Counted from the stretch's first letter, positions 8,112 to 20,048 are shown. The stretch: 64,000 bases of DNA from Phycicoccus avicenniae (GCF_018139485.1 NZ_JAGSNF010000012.1:1-64000); one strand, 5' to 3'. Notes: generated by a model from the letters alone, not told the origin. Numbers and translations are program-made.

Positions 8112-9818
8112 ATGACGACCTCCACCGCGTCCTCGCGGACCCTCCGCGCCCCACGAGGCGGCCGACCCAACGGCCAGTGGGCCGTGGACGGCCGCGCGCC
8201 GCTCAACGGCAACGAGGAGATGAAGCAGGCCGGCGACGGCCTCGAGGTCCGCGAGCGGATCGAGCAGGTGTACGCCAAGGAGGGCTTCGCCTCCATCCCG
8301 GACGACGACCTGCACGGGCGGATGCGGTGGTGGGGCCTGTACACCCAGCGCCGCCCCGGCATCGACGGCGGCCGCACGGCGACGCTCGAGCCGCACGAGC
8401 TGTCCGACGAGTACTTCATGCTCCGGGTCCGGCTCGACGGCGGGGCCCTGTCCCTCGCCCAGCTGCGCGTCCTCGCCGACATCTCGACCGAGTTCGCCCG
8501 CGGCACCGCCGACATCAGTGACCGGCAGAACATCCAGTACCACTGGATCCGCATCGAGGACGTCCCGGAGATCTGGCGCCGCCTGGAGTCCGTCGGGCTG
8601 CAGACGACGGACGCGTGCGGCGACACCCCGCGCGTCGTCCTCGGCAGCCCGCTCGCGGGCATCGCCGCCGACGAGGTCATCGACCCCACCCCCGTCATCG
8701 ACGAGATCGTCTCCCGCTTCGTCGGCGACCCCGAGCTGCAGAACCTGCCGCGCAAGTTCAAGTCGGCCGTCACCGGCCACCCGAGCCTCGACGTCGTCCA
8801 CGAGATCAACGACATCTCCCTCGTCGGCGTCGTCCACCCCGAGCACGGCCCCGGGTACGACCTGTGGGTCGGCGGCGGGCTGTCGACCGCCCCCCGGCTC
8901 GCGGAGCGGCTCGGCACCTTCGTGTCCGAGGAGCGCGCCGCCGAGGTGTGGCACGCCGTCGTGCGGATCTTCCGCGACTACGGCTACCGCCGGCTGCGGA
9001 CGAAGGCGCGGCTGAAGTTCCTCCTCTCCGAGTGGGGTGCCGCCGAGTTCCGCCGGGTCCTCGAGGAGGACTACCTCGGCTACGCACTGCCGGACGGCCC
9101 TCCCCCGCCGCGGGCGACCTCGCCCGGCGACCACGTCGGCGTCCACGCCCAGAAGGACGGCCACCGCTACGTCGGCGCCGCGCCGGTCGTCGGCCGGGTC
9201 AGCGGTGACGTCCTCACCGGGCTCGCCGACCTCATGGCCGCCGCCGGCAGCGACCGGATGCGCCTCACCCCGCACCAGAAGCTCGTCGTCCTCGACGTGC
9301 CGCAGGACCGGGTCGACACGCTCGTCGCCGGGCTCGAGGACCTCGACCTCTCGGTCACCCCGAGCCTCTTCCGGCGGCACACGATGGCGTGCACCGGCAT
9401 CGAGTACTGCAAGCTCGCCATCGTCGAGACGAAGGTGACCGCGGCCGAGGCCGTCGCCGAGCTCGAGCGCCGGCTCGCGGACGTCGCCCCGCAGCTGGAC
9501 ACCCCGATCAGTCTCCACGTCAACGGGTGCCCGAACTCCTGCGCCCGCATCCAGGTCGCCGACATCGGCCTCAAGGGCCAGATCATCACCGTCGACGGCG
9601 AGCAGCAGCCGGGCTTCCAGGTCCACCTCGGCGGTGGCCTGGCGTCCGCCGACCGCGACGAGGCCGGGCTGGGCCGGACCGTCCGCGGGCTCAAGGTCAC
9701 CGCGGCGGACCTCCCGGACTTCGTCGAGCGACTCGTGCGTCGGTTTATGGAATCCAGAACTCCCGGTGATACGTTCTCCAGTTGGGTCCACCGTGCCGAC
9801 GAGGAGGAGCTGCGATGA
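8112..9818 (+). CDS. ferredoxin-dependent sulfite/nitrite reductase
   Basis: The enzyme performs a six-electron reduction on coupled siroheme and [4Fe-4S]. The 568-residue protein has both half-domains, and the cluster ligands are visible: Cys427, Cys433 (ACTGIEYC) and Cys473, Cys477 (NGCPNSC). Sulfite is the probable substrate because APS reductase follows with a 4-bp overlap. Tyr77 (WWGLYTQR) and Cys169 (TDACGDTPR) match the residues reported to be covalently linked beside the siroheme in mycobacterial SirA/NirA. The ATG at 8112 follows GGAAGG; an in-frame ATG at 8079 lies too close to the putative promoter. Confidence 0.93.
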   Translation: MTTSTASSRTLRAPRGGRPNGQWAVDGRAPLNGNEEMKQAGDGLEVRERIEQVYAKEGFASIPDDDLHGRMRWWGLYTQRRPGIDGGRTATLEPHELSDEYFMLRVRLDGGALSLAQLRVLADISTEFARGTADISDRQNIQYHWIRIEDVPEIWRRLESVGLQTTDACGDTPRVVLGSPLAGIAADEVIDPTPVIDEIVSRFVGDPELQNLPRKFKSAVTGHPSLDVVHEINDISLVGVVHPEHGPGYDLWVGGGLSTAPRLAERLGTFVSEERAAEVWHAVVRIFRDYGYRRLRTKARLKFLLSEWGAAEFRRVLEEDYLGYALPDGPPPPRATSPGDHVGVHAQKDGHRYVGAAPVVGRVSGDVLTGLADLMAAAGSDRMRLTPHQKLVVLDVPQDRVDTLVAGLEDLDLSVTPSLFRRHTMACTGIEYCKLAIVETKVTAAEAVAELERRLADVAPQLDTPISLHVNGCPNSCARIQVADIGLKGQIITVDGEQQPGFQVHLGGGLASADRDEAGLGRTVRGLKVTAADLPDFVERLVRRFMESRTPGDTFSSWVHRADEEELR

Positions 9819-10531
9819 CCGCCGTGGCCACACGGACGCGCCGCACGCCCGACCAGCTGCGTGCGCTCGCCGAGGAGGGCGAGCGTCTCGTCGGCGACGG
9901 CACCGCCGACGAGATCGTCGCCTGGGTCGCCGAGACCTTCCCCGAGCGGATCGCCGTCGCGAGCAGCATGGAGACCGGCGTCCTCTGCCACCTCGTCTCC
10001 CAGCACGTGCCCGGCGTCGACGTCCTCTTCCTCGACACGGGATACCACTTCGCCGAGACCCTCGAGGCCCGCGCCGACGTCGAGGACCGGATCGACGTGA
10101 ACGTCGTCGACGTCAGGGCCCGGATGTCCGTCGCCGAGCAGGACGCCGCCTACGGGCCCCGCCTGCACGACCGCGACCCCGAGGCCTGCTGCCGGATGCG
10201 CAAGGTCGAGCCCCTGCGCGAGGCGCTCACCGGCTACGAGGTGTGGATGTCCGGCGTCCGCCGCGACGAGTCCCCCGACCGGGCCGACACCCCGGCGGTG
10301 ACGTTCGACGAGACGAACGGCATCGTCAAGGTCAACCCACTCGTCTCCTGGTCCCAGGACACGATGACCGGGTACGGACTGCGCCACCGGGTCCCGACGA
10401 ACCTGCTCCTGTCGCCGATGTACCCCTCGATCGGCTGCGAGCCGTGCACCTCCCCCGTCGCCCCGGGCGACGACCCGCGCTCGGGCCGCTGGGCCGGCCG
10501 CGGCAAGACGGAGTGCGGTATCCACCGCTGA
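9815..10531 (+). CDS. cysH: adenylyl-sulfate (APS) reductase
   Basis: CysH reduces activated sulfate to sulfite. The 238-residue protein has the nucleotide loop SSMETGVLCH and the four cluster cysteines that mark APS rather than PAPS preference: Cys125-Cys126 (CCRMRK) and Cys208/Cys211 (GCEPC). The catalytic Cys is in the terminal ECGIH motif. The start overlaps the reductase stop (ATGA), so the two are translationally coupled and together take APS to sulfide. No sulfate adenylyltransferase or permease genes follow here; they must lie elsewhere. Confidence 0.94.
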   Translation: MTAVATRTRRTPDQLRALAEEGERLVGDGTADEIVAWVAETFPERIAVASSMETGVLCHLVSQHVPGVDVLFLDTGYHFAETLEARADVEDRIDVNVVDVRARMSVAEQDAAYGPRLHDRDPEACCRMRKVEPLREALTGYEVWMSGVRRDESPDRADTPAVTFDETNGIVKVNPLVSWSQDTMTGYGLRHRVPTNLLLSPMYPSIGCEPCTSPVAPGDDPRSGRWAGRGKTECGIHR

Positions 10532-10570
10532 CGACGTCCCACCCGGCGTCGGCACCCGACGTCACGTCCG

Positions 10571-10603
10571 CACGGGCGGCCGGCTGCGCGCCGGCCGCCC
10601 GTG
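10571..10603. terminator. 14-bp perfect hairpin, bidirectional terminator
   Basis: CACGGGCGGCCGGC, a 5-base TGCGC loop, then GCCGGCCGCCCGTG. It sits between the convergent cysH and nucleoside transporter genes, 40 bp and 20 bp from their stops, and can end transcription from both sides. Confidence 0.8.
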
Positions 10604-10622
10604 ACGTGGTTCCGGGGGTCGG

Positions 10623-11894
10623 TCAGCCGACGAGGATGCCGGCGATGGCCGCGCTCATGAGGTTCGCCAGCGTCGCCGCGGCGATGGCCCGCACGCCGTA
10701 GCGCGCGATCTCGGGACGCCGCTCCGGGGCCAGCCCGCCGAGGCCGCCGAGGAGGATCGCGAGCGAGCCGAGGTTGGCGAAGCCGGTGAGGGCGAACGTC
10801 ACGACGGCCTGGGTCTTGGCGCTGAACTGGTCGGCGACCGGACCGAAGTTGCTGAAGGCGACGAACTCGTTGACGACCGTCTTCTGCCCGACGAAGCTGC
10901 CGGCCTGCACCGCCTCGGCCCACGGCACGCCGATGACGAACATCACCGGGGCGAAGACGTAGCCGAGGATCCGCTCGAAGGTGAGGTCCTCGAGCCCGAC
11001 CCAGCCTCCGGCGGTGCCGAGCAGCAGGTTGAGCAGGGCGATGAGCGAGATGAACGCGAGGAGCATCGCGCCGATGTTGGCGGCGAGCTTCAGGCCCTGC
11101 GCGGCGCCGTTCGCGGCGGCGTCGATGACGTTGACGTGCTGCTCCTCGTCGGGGACCTCGTCGCGCTCGTCGTCGGACGCCTCCTCGCCCTCCGTCGAGC
11201 CCTCGACCGCGGCGACCGGCACCCCGTCGGCGTCCACCTCGTCGGTCTCGGGCACGACGATCTTCGCCATGAGCAGCGCCCCCGGCGCGGCCATGAACGC
11301 CGCGGCGATGAGCTGGTCGAGCTCGGCGCCGAGCAGGGAGTAGCCGACGAGGACCGACCCGGCGACGGTCGCCAGGCCCCCGGTCATCACGGCGAAGAGG
11401 CTCGAGGTCGAGATCCGCCGCACGAACGGCTTGATGACGAGGGGGGACTCGGTCTGCCCGAGGAAGATGTTCGTCGCCGCGTTGACCGACTCCGCCCGGG
11501 AGGTGCCGAGCAGCACGTGCAGCCCGGCACCCAGGACGGCGACGACCCGCTGGAGCACCTTCCAGTGGTAGAGCACCGAGGTGAGCGCCGCGAAGAAGAC
11601 GATGATCGGCAGGACCTGGAGGGCGAAGATCACCCCGTCCTCGGGGACGAGGGAGCCGAAGAGGAACGAGATGCCCTCGGTCGAGGAGTCGATGACCGCC
11701 TGGACGCCCTCGGTCGCGGCACTCAGCGCGGCGCGCCCGGGCGGGACGTAGAGGACGAGCACCCCGAAGACGACCTGGAGCGCCAGCGCCGCCCCCACGG
11801 TGCGCAGCGCGATGGCCCGCCGGTCGGTGGAGATCGCCACCGCCGCGGCGAGCAGCACCGCCATGCCGCCGATGCCCCACAGGACGTCCAGCAC
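10623..11894 (-). CDS. NupC-type concentrative nucleoside transporter
   Basis: A membrane protein of 423 residues of the CNT/NupC family, importing nucleosides with Na+ or H+. Order: N-terminal helices (VLDVLWGIGGMAVLLAAAVAI), Gate-type and nucleoside-binding core (IFLGQTESPLVIKPFV, the conserved G-Q-T-E-S/A-P motif), and C-terminal pieces (VPWAEAVQAGSFVGQKTVVNEFVAFSNF; LTGFANLGSLAILLGGLGGLAPERR), all family hallmarks. A long acidic cytoplasmic insert (EVDADGVPVAAVEGSTEGEEASDDERDE region) separates two core parts. GTG at 11894 with GAGGAGG upstream is preferred over an ATG at 11951. Confidence 0.92.
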   Translation of the reverse strand: MLDVLWGIGGMAVLLAAAVAISTDRRAIALRTVGAALALQVVFGVLVLYVPPGRAALSAATEGVQAVIDSSTEGISFLFGSLVPEDGVIFALQVLPIIVFFAALTSVLYHWKVLQRVVAVLGAGLHVLLGTSRAESVNAATNIFLGQTESPLVIKPFVRRISTSSLFAVMTGGLATVAGSVLVGYSLLGAELDQLIAAAFMAAPGALLMAKIVVPETDEVDADGVPVAAVEGSTEGEEASDDERDEVPDEEQHVNVIDAAANGAAQGLKLAANIGAMLLAFISLIALLNLLLGTAGGWVGLEDLTFERILGYVFAPVMFVIGVPWAEAVQAGSFVGQKTVVNEFVAFSNFGPVADQFSAKTQAVVTFALTGFANLGSLAILLGGLGGLAPERRPEIARYGVRAIAAATLANLMSAAIAGILVG

Positions 11895-11962
11895 GTGAGC
11901 CTCCTCGCTCGGGAGGCGGCCGACCCTGACGTCGCCCGCCGGACCCGTCACGCTATCGGACG

Positions 11963-12004
11963 GGCGGGGGGGCGGCCCCCCCCCGGGGGGGGGGGGCCCC
12001 CCCG
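11963..12004. repeat. G/C homopolymer block
   Basis: Successive runs of G7, C9-10, G13 and C8 lie between the acnA stop and the nucleoside-transporter start. The order G-C-G-C suggests a real terminator hairpin of acnA whose exact sequence was lost, but base identity here should not be trusted. Confidence 0.8.
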
Positions 12005-12023
12005 CCGGCGCCTCGTGCGCGGG

Positions 12024-14807
<2,784 letters not shown>

Positions 14808-14855
14808 CGGGTCTCCTTCGTGTCTCGGGCGTCGTCGCGCCGATGTCCGGTCGAT

Positions 14856-14875
14856 ATATCTTGATGTCAAGATAT
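14856..14875. promoter_or_regulatory. palindromic operator overlapping the acn promoter
   Basis: ATATCTTGATGTCAAGATAT has perfect 9-bp arms around a 2-base centre, in a region that is otherwise GC-rich. On the minus strand it contains TTGACA (14870-14865), a consensus -35 box, so a protein bound here would block RNA polymerase at the aconitase promoter. The bound regulator is not identified. Confidence 0.7.
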
Positions 14876-14949
14876 CTAACCACACCGGCCGTTGCACCGT
14901 CGAGCCTATGCCCGTCGTCCGCGCGTCGCGAGGGGCCGGCGCCGTCCCG

Positions 14950-15798
14950 TCAGGAGGGGACCGGAGCGATCGCCTCGAGCACCTCGACGGTGCGTGTCCA
15001 TGCCGGGGTGTCGACGTCGACGAGGTCGAGGTGTCCGCCGTCGACCTCGACGAGGGTCGCCCGACCGCCGGCCGCGCCCGCCGCGTCGACGTACCGGACC
15101 GACTGCTCGAACGGGACGAGGTCGTCGCCGCTGCCGTGGACGCACCACACCGGCTGGTCCAGCGGGACGGCGGCGAGCGGGTCGGCCGCCGCGTAGGCGT
15201 CCGGGACCTCCTCGGGCGAGCCCCCGAGGAACTCCGTCGTGGCCCCGGCCCCGAGGCCCTCCTCGGCCGCGGCGACGAGGTCCAGGACGCCCGCCTGGGC
15301 GACGACGTGGGTCGGCAGGACCCGGGCCGCGGACCAGCGCTCGAGGCGGTCCCGGCCGGCCGCCCAGGCCGCGAGCTGCCCGCCGGCGGAGTGCCCGAGG
15401 GCGACGACCGGCCCCTCGAGGAGGTCGGTGCCGTCGAGGAGGTCGAAGGCCGCGGACACGTCGTCGAGGGTCGCGGGGAACCCGCCCCCGCCGCCGACCC
15501 GCCGGTACTCGACGGTGAGGGCGGCGAAGCCGCGGCCGACGAGGTCCTCGGCGAGCGGTCGCCCGAGCGACAGGTCGTAGGTCTCCAGCCAGAAGCCGCC
15601 GTGCAGCACGACGACGACGCCGCGCGGGGTGCCCGCCGGCCGGGTCAGCTCCGCGAAGCGGCTCGGTCCCTCGCCGTACTCCAGGCGTCGGGCGCCCTCG
15701 GGTGGGTCGGGATCCCGTCCGGGTGTGCCGCACGCGGCGAGGAGCGGCAGCCCGGCGAGGCCGAGCACCGCTCGGCGGGCAGGTCGGCCGGCGGTCAT
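14950..15798 (-). CDS. lipoprotein alpha/beta-hydrolase (esterase-like)
   Basis: 282 residues with a lipoprotein signal: basic start ([13 protein letters not shown]), hydrophobic stretch and lipobox LLAAC with Cys24. The mature part has the oxyanion HGGFW motif, nucleophile elbow GHSAGG, a late Asp in [10 protein letters not shown] and the catalytic His in VDGGHLDL, as in HSL/acetyl-esterase proteins. It is probably tethered outside the membrane; substrate unknown. Its start overlaps the stop of the upstream gene by 4 bp, making it the last of a four-gene chain. Confidence 0.85.
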   Translation of the reverse strand: MTAGRPARRAVLGLAGLPLLAACGTPGRDPDPPEGARRLEYGEGPSRFAELTRPAGTPRGVVVVLHGGFWLETYDLSLGRPLAEDLVGRGFAALTVEYRRVGGGGGFPATLDDVSAAFDLLDGTDLLEGPVVALGHSAGGQLAAWAAGRDRLERWSAARVLPTHVVAQAGVLDLVAAAEEGLGAGATTEFLGGSPEEVPDAYAAADPLAAVPLDQPVWCVHGSGDDLVPFEQSVRYVDAAGAAGGRATLVEVDGGHLDLVDVDTPAWTRTVEVLEAIAPVPS

Positions 15799-16634
15799 CG
15801 GGACATCCGGTAGTGCAGCCGCATCGCGCGGGCCGGACCGATCCGCAGGTCGTGGTCGGTGCGCAGGACTCCCTCGTCGTCGACGAAGACGAAGAAGCGC
15901 TCGTGGACGGGAACCCGGGCGACGTGGTGCCCACCGCCCTCGTGGACGAGGACGTAGGCACCGGGAGCGCCGAACGGGCCCGGTCCGCTGTCGAGGACGA
16001 GCGCCCCGTCGGCGCGGGCGCTCGGGGCGAGGAACACCTGGACGTTGCCCTCCTCGAGCGGGAAGGCGACGTGGACGCTCGGCCGCCCCTCACCGGGCAG
16101 GGCCGTCGCCCGGTAGGCACCGCTGAAGACCGTGTCACCCGTGCTCCGGAGGCGACGCAGCCAGCCCGCCCAGCGCTGCTCCCCCGCGCCGTCCCTGACG
16201 GGCAGCACCCGGCTGTCGATGCCGCGGGAGACCTCGAGGGGACGGACCGGCAGGGCCAGCTGCTGCACCCGCCGGCCGAAGGCCCAAGCGATCGCCGCCC
16301 CGCCCGGGGCGAAGACCGGGGACCACTGCGACCAGGCGTCCATCCGCCAGCCCGCGGTGTGCTCGTAGAAGTCGCGGACGAGCGGGTGGAGGTCGGCGGC
16401 CACGAACCCGGGTCCGTCGAGCACCGACAGGTCCGGCAGCAGCCCGGCGTCCGGGTCGTCCCGCACGACGACACCGTCCAGTCGCCCGGCGACCGCCTCG
16501 AGCCACCCCTCGCCGACGGGTCCCGCGGTGTGCATGGGGGCATCGAGCCACGAGTCGACCGCGAGGTCGACCGGCCGTCCGAGCGCCCGCCACCCCACCC
16601 GGGTGCCGCGGTCGACGAGCGGCCAGAGCCTCAT
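15795..16634 (-). CDS. conserved hypothetical protein (279 aa)
   Basis: Not recognised. No signal peptide, membrane segment or known catalytic motif is visible. The protein looks like a mixed alpha/beta cytosolic protein with a Trp/aromatic-rich centre (HTAGWRMDAWSQWSPVFAPGGAAIAWAFGRR) and beta-rich C-terminal half ([33 protein letters not shown]). It overlaps by 4 bp both the RNA methyltransferase before it and the esterase after it, so it is a coupled member of the operon. The ATG at 16634 is fixed by that overlap. Confidence 0.75.
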   Translation of the reverse strand: MRLWPLVDRGTRVGWRALGRPVDLAVDSWLDAPMHTAGPVGEGWLEAVAGRLDGVVVRDDPDAGLLPDLSVLDGPGFVAADLHPLVRDFYEHTAGWRMDAWSQWSPVFAPGGAAIAWAFGRRVQQLALPVRPLEVSRGIDSRVLPVRDGAGEQRWAGWLRRLRSTGDTVFSGAYRATALPGEGRPSVHVAFPLEEGNVQVFLAPSARADGALVLDSGPGPFGAPGAYVLVHEGGGHHVARVPVHERFFVFVDDEGVLRTDHDLRIGPARAMRLHYRMSR

Positions 16635-17959
16635 GCGTCGGTCCGCTCGAACACGGCCACGCACTCGACGTGGTGGGTCATCGGGAAGACGTCGAACGCC
16701 CGGAGCGACGCGAGCCGGTAGCCCTGCTCGACGAGGGTCCGGGTGTCCCGGGCGAGGGCCGCGGGGTCGCACGCGACGTAGGCGACCGCTCGCGGCCGCA
16801 GGTCGGCGACGGCCCGCACGACCCCGGCCCCGGCGCCCGTACGGGGCGGGTCGAGGACGACGACGTCGGCGCTCGTCGGGACGAGCGGGGAGCGCGCCGG
16901 GCGGCGGGGTCGCCCCCGTCCGCGCCGGCCGCCCTTCGTGGGGCGGGCGACCCCGAAGGCGTCGTCGACGCGGGCCGCGACCGGCAGCACCCACGGCAGG
17001 TCGGCGAGGTTGTCGCGGGCGTGCTCGACGGCCCGGGCGTCGGCCTCGACGGCGACGACCTGCCCGCCCGGCCCGACCGCCTCGCCGAGTGCCGCGGCGA
17101 ACACCCCGACCCCGGCGTAGAGGTCGAGGGCCCGCTCGCCCGGCCGGACCGCGAGCCCGGCCATCGTCGCGCCGACGAGGGCGGCGACGGCCCCCGGGTG
17201 GACCTGCCAGAAGCCCCGGGCGGCGACCGTCATGTCCCGGGCGAGCGTGTGCGTCCCGTGGTCGTCGGACCACGTGGCCTCCAGCCGCTCCCGGACGTCG
17301 GGGTCGTCCTCGACGGAGCCCCGCTCCCCCACGGCGAGCGCGACCGGGTCCGACGCCGACGGGGTGACGGCGTCGACGGCCCGGGCACCGGGCCAGGTCG
17401 CGTCGGTGACGGCGAGGTCGCGCACCCCGGGGGCCGCGATCCGGCAGTCGTCGACGGGGACGACGTCGTGCGAGCGGTGCCGCCGCAGGCCGGGACGACC
17501 CGCGTCGTCGAGGGCGTACTCGACCCGGGTGCGCCAGCGCAGGCCGTCGTCGTCGCCGGGGACGGCCTCGACCTCGACGGCGACGTCGAGCCCGGCGAGC
17601 CGCCGGAGCTGCTCGCGGACGACCTCGGCCTTGAGCGAGCGCTGGCGCGGTGGGGCGACGTGCTGCAGGTCGCAGCCGCCGCACATTCCCGGGCCGCTCC
17701 ACGGGCACGGCGCGGTGACCCGGTCCGGGGACGCCTCGAGCACCTCGACGGCGTCGGCCCGCAGGAAGCGGCCTCCGGACCCGATCTCGGTGACCCGCAC
17801 GAGCGCCCGCTCCCCCGGGATCGCGTGGCGGACGAAGAGCACCCGGCCGTCGGAGCGGGCGACGCAGTGCCCGCCGTGCGCGACCGGTCCGACGTCGACG
17901 ACGACCTCGGAGCCGACGTCGAGCGCGTCCCCGTCGGGGCCTGCCGGGACGTCGGTCAT
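16631..17959 (-). CDS. TrmA/RumA-family RNA (uracil-C5) methyltransferase
   Basis: The 442-residue protein should methylate C5 of a uridine in tRNA or 23S rRNA. Order: N-terminal TRAM domain (1-60), an Fe-S cysteine set (Cys85, Cys93, Cys96 in CPWSGPGMCGGC, and Cys172), SAM fold (LDLYAGVGVFAAALG), catalytic motifs LDPPRTGAG and ACDPAALARDT with nucleophile Cys397. A lysine/arginine-rich insert (about 20 residues, TKGGRRGRGRPRRPAR) before the DPP motif is unusual and could add RNA contacts. Starts and ends overlap neighbours by 4 bp. Confidence 0.9.
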   Translation of the reverse strand: MTDVPAGPDGDALDVGSEVVVDVGPVAHGGHCVARSDGRVLFVRHAIPGERALVRVTEIGSGGRFLRADAVEVLEASPDRVTAPCPWSGPGMCGGCDLQHVAPPRQRSLKAEVVREQLRRLAGLDVAVEVEAVPGDDDGLRWRTRVEYALDDAGRPGLRRHRSHDVVPVDDCRIAAPGVRDLAVTDATWPGARAVDAVTPSASDPVALAVGERGSVEDDPDVRERLEATWSDDHGTHTLARDMTVAARGFWQVHPGAVAALVGATMAGLAVRPGERALDLYAGVGVFAAALGEAVGPGGQVVAVEADARAVEHARDNLADLPWVLPVAARVDDAFGVARPTKGGRRGRGRPRRPARSPLVPTSADVVVLDPPRTGAGAGVVRAVADLRPRAVAYVACDPAALARDTRTLVEQGYRLASLRAFDVFPMTHHVECVAVFERTDA

Positions 17960-19977
17960 CCGCGTCGCACGTCGCCGGCGACCGGCCCCTCGAACCGCTC
18001 CTCGGTCCCTGCCGACGACGCGAGCTGCCACGGCACCGACGCCACCATGACGCCGGGGGTGAAGAGCAGCCGGGTGCGCAGCCGCAGCGCGCTCTGGTTG
18101 TGCAGGACCTGCTCCCACCAGTGCCCGACGACGTACTGCGGGATGTAGACGACGACGAGGTCGCGGGGGCTGTCGGTGCGGATCGAGCGGACGTAGTCCA
18201 GGACCGGCCGGGTGATCTCGCGGTACGGGCTGTCGAGCGCCTTGAGCGGCACGGGGATGTCGCGGCGGTCCCACTCGTCCTGCAGGGCGCGGGTCTCGTC
18301 CGCGTCGACCGCCACGGTGACCGCCTCGAGGACCGAGGGCCGGGTGGCCCGCGCGTACGCGAGCGCCCGCAGGGTGGGCTTGTGGACCTTGGCGACGAGG
18401 ATGATGGCGTGCACCCGCGAGGGGAGCATCGAGGACCTGGTGTCGCCGGGCGCGACGTCGAGCTCGTCGCTCACGTGGTCGTAGTGCTTGCGGATCCCCG
18501 TCATGAGGAAGAACAGCAGGAGCATCGCGGCGACGGCGAAGCCGGCCCCGTGGACGAACTTCGTGACGAGCACGACGACGAGGACGAGCCCCGACATCGC
18601 GGCGCCGATGGCGTTGATGACCCGGCTGCGCATCATCCGGCCCCGCTCGGCCTGGTTCCGCTCGACCCGCAGGTGCCGGTTCCAGTGCCGGACCATTCCG
18701 ATCTGGGAGAGCGTGAACGACACGAACACCCCGACGATGTACAGCTGGATGAGGCTCGTGACCTTCGCGTCGTAGACGACGACGAGGAAGGCGGCGCCGC
18801 CGGCGAGGATGAGGATGCCGTTGGAGAAGGCGAGCCGGTCCCCGCGGGTGTGCAGCTGGCGGGGCAGGAAGCCGTCGCGGGCGAGGATCGAGCCGAGGAC
18901 GGGGAAGCCGTTGAAGGCGGTGTTCGCGGCGAGGACGAGGATGAGGCCGGTGACGATCGAGACGAGGACGACGCCGGGGTGGAACCCGTCGAAGACCGAC
19001 TTCGCGACCTGTCCCATGACGGTGTCCTGGACGTAGTCCTCCGGGACGAGCACCCCGTCACGGGCCAGCTGGAGGTGCGGGTCCTCGGCGTACTTCACGC
19101 CCGTCCACTGCGCGAGGGCGATCATCGACAGGAGCATCGTCACCGAGATCGTGCCCATGAGCAGCAGCGTCGTCGCGGCGTTCTGGCCCTTCGGCTTGCG
19201 GAAGGCGGGGACGCCGTTGCTGATCGCCTCGACCCCGGTGAGCGCCGCGCAGCCGGAGGAGAAGGCCCGCAGGAGGAGGAAGACCATCGCGAAGGAGCCG
19301 ATCGCCTCGTAGCCGGCCTCCGGCAGCAGCTCGAGCTCGGCGCTCTCGGCCTGCGGCAGCGTGCCGGTGATCTCGCGGAAGAAGCCGACGGCGGCCATCC
19401 CGATGATCGTCAGCATGAAGAGGTAGGTCGGGACCGCGAAGGCGCGTCCGGACTCGCGGACGCCCCGCAGGTTCATCGCGGTGAGCAGGACGATGATGCC
19501 GACCGCCCACACGGCCTCGTGGCCGCGGACGAAGGAGAAGGCGTTGGCGGCGTTCTGGACGCCCGCCGACACCGACACCGCGACCGTGAGGACGTAGTCG
19601 ACGAGCAGCGCGCTCGCGACGCCGAGCCCGGCCCTGGGCCCGATGTTGACGCTCGCGACCTCGTAGTCGCCGCCCCCGGACGGGTAGGCCCGGACGTTCT
19701 GGCGGTAGCTCGCGATGACGACGGCCATGACGACGACGACGGCGAGCGCGATCTCCCACGAGTGGGTCATCGCGAGCGCACCCCCGGCGAAGCCGAGGGT
19801 CAGGAGGATCTCGTCGGGTGCGTAGGCGACGGAGGACAGCGCGTCGCTGGCGAACACCGGGAGCGCGATCTTCTTGGGCAGCAACGTCTCACCGAGACGG
19901 TCGCTGCGCATCGCACGCCCCAGGAGCACGCGCTTGGCGAGACGACCCGGACTGGACACGGGGAACACTGTAGGCAT
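17956..19977 (-). CDS. KimA-like APC-family potassium transporter
   Basis: A 673-residue membrane protein of the APC superfamily. Its beginning (LPKKIALPVFASDALSSVAYAPDEILLTLG) is characteristic of the YdaO/KimA group, high-affinity K+/H+ importers inhibited by c-di-AMP in Bacillus. About 12 helices occupy residues 45-480, followed by a roughly 190-residue soluble C-terminal domain with VHAIILVAKVHKPTLRALAYARATRPSVLEAVTV, resembling the USP-like regulatory domain of KimA. It is divergent from two TrkA-type regulators, which supports potassium as substrate. The ATG at 19977 is preferred over a GTG at 19986. An amino-acid permease role is the alternative. Confidence 0.8.
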   Translation of the reverse strand: MPTVFPVSSPGRLAKRVLLGRAMRSDRLGETLLPKKIALPVFASDALSSVAYAPDEILLTLGFAGGALAMTHSWEIALAVVVVMAVVIASYRQNVRAYPSGGGDYEVASVNIGPRAGLGVASALLVDYVLTVAVSVSAGVQNAANAFSFVRGHEAVWAVGIIVLLTAMNLRGVRESGRAFAVPTYLFMLTIIGMAAVGFFREITGTLPQAESAELELLPEAGYEAIGSFAMVFLLLRAFSSGCAALTGVEAISNGVPAFRKPKGQNAATTLLLMGTISVTMLLSMIALAQWTGVKYAEDPHLQLARDGVLVPEDYVQDTVMGQVAKSVFDGFHPGVVLVSIVTGLILVLAANTAFNGFPVLGSILARDGFLPRQLHTRGDRLAFSNGILILAGGAAFLVVVYDAKVTSLIQLYIVGVFVSFTLSQIGMVRHWNRHLRVERNQAERGRMMRSRVINAIGAAMSGLVLVVVLVTKFVHGAGFAVAAMLLLFFLMTGIRKHYDHVSDELDVAPGDTRSSMLPSRVHAIILVAKVHKPTLRALAYARATRPSVLEAVTVAVDADETRALQDEWDRRDIPVPLKALDSPYREITRPVLDYVRSIRTDSPRDLVVVYIPQYVVGHWWEQVLHNQSALRLRTRLLFTPGVMVASVPWQLASSAGTEERFEGPVAGDVRRG

Positions 19978-20048
19978 GCGCGGCACCCCCGCGGTGCACC
20001 TTCCGGGCAGCGGCCCCCGCGGCCGCGCCGCGTAGTACCGTCGGCGCC

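Noticed and set aside
15795-17708. A 637-codon reading of the 279-aa hypothetical
   Set aside because: Everything upstream of ATG 16634 lies in the TrmA-like gene in another frame; the ATGA overlap fixes the start.
19978-20048. Possible c-di-AMP (ydaO) riboswitch before the KimA-like gene
   Set aside because: The divergent spacer is only 71 bp, too short, and lacks the conserved core.
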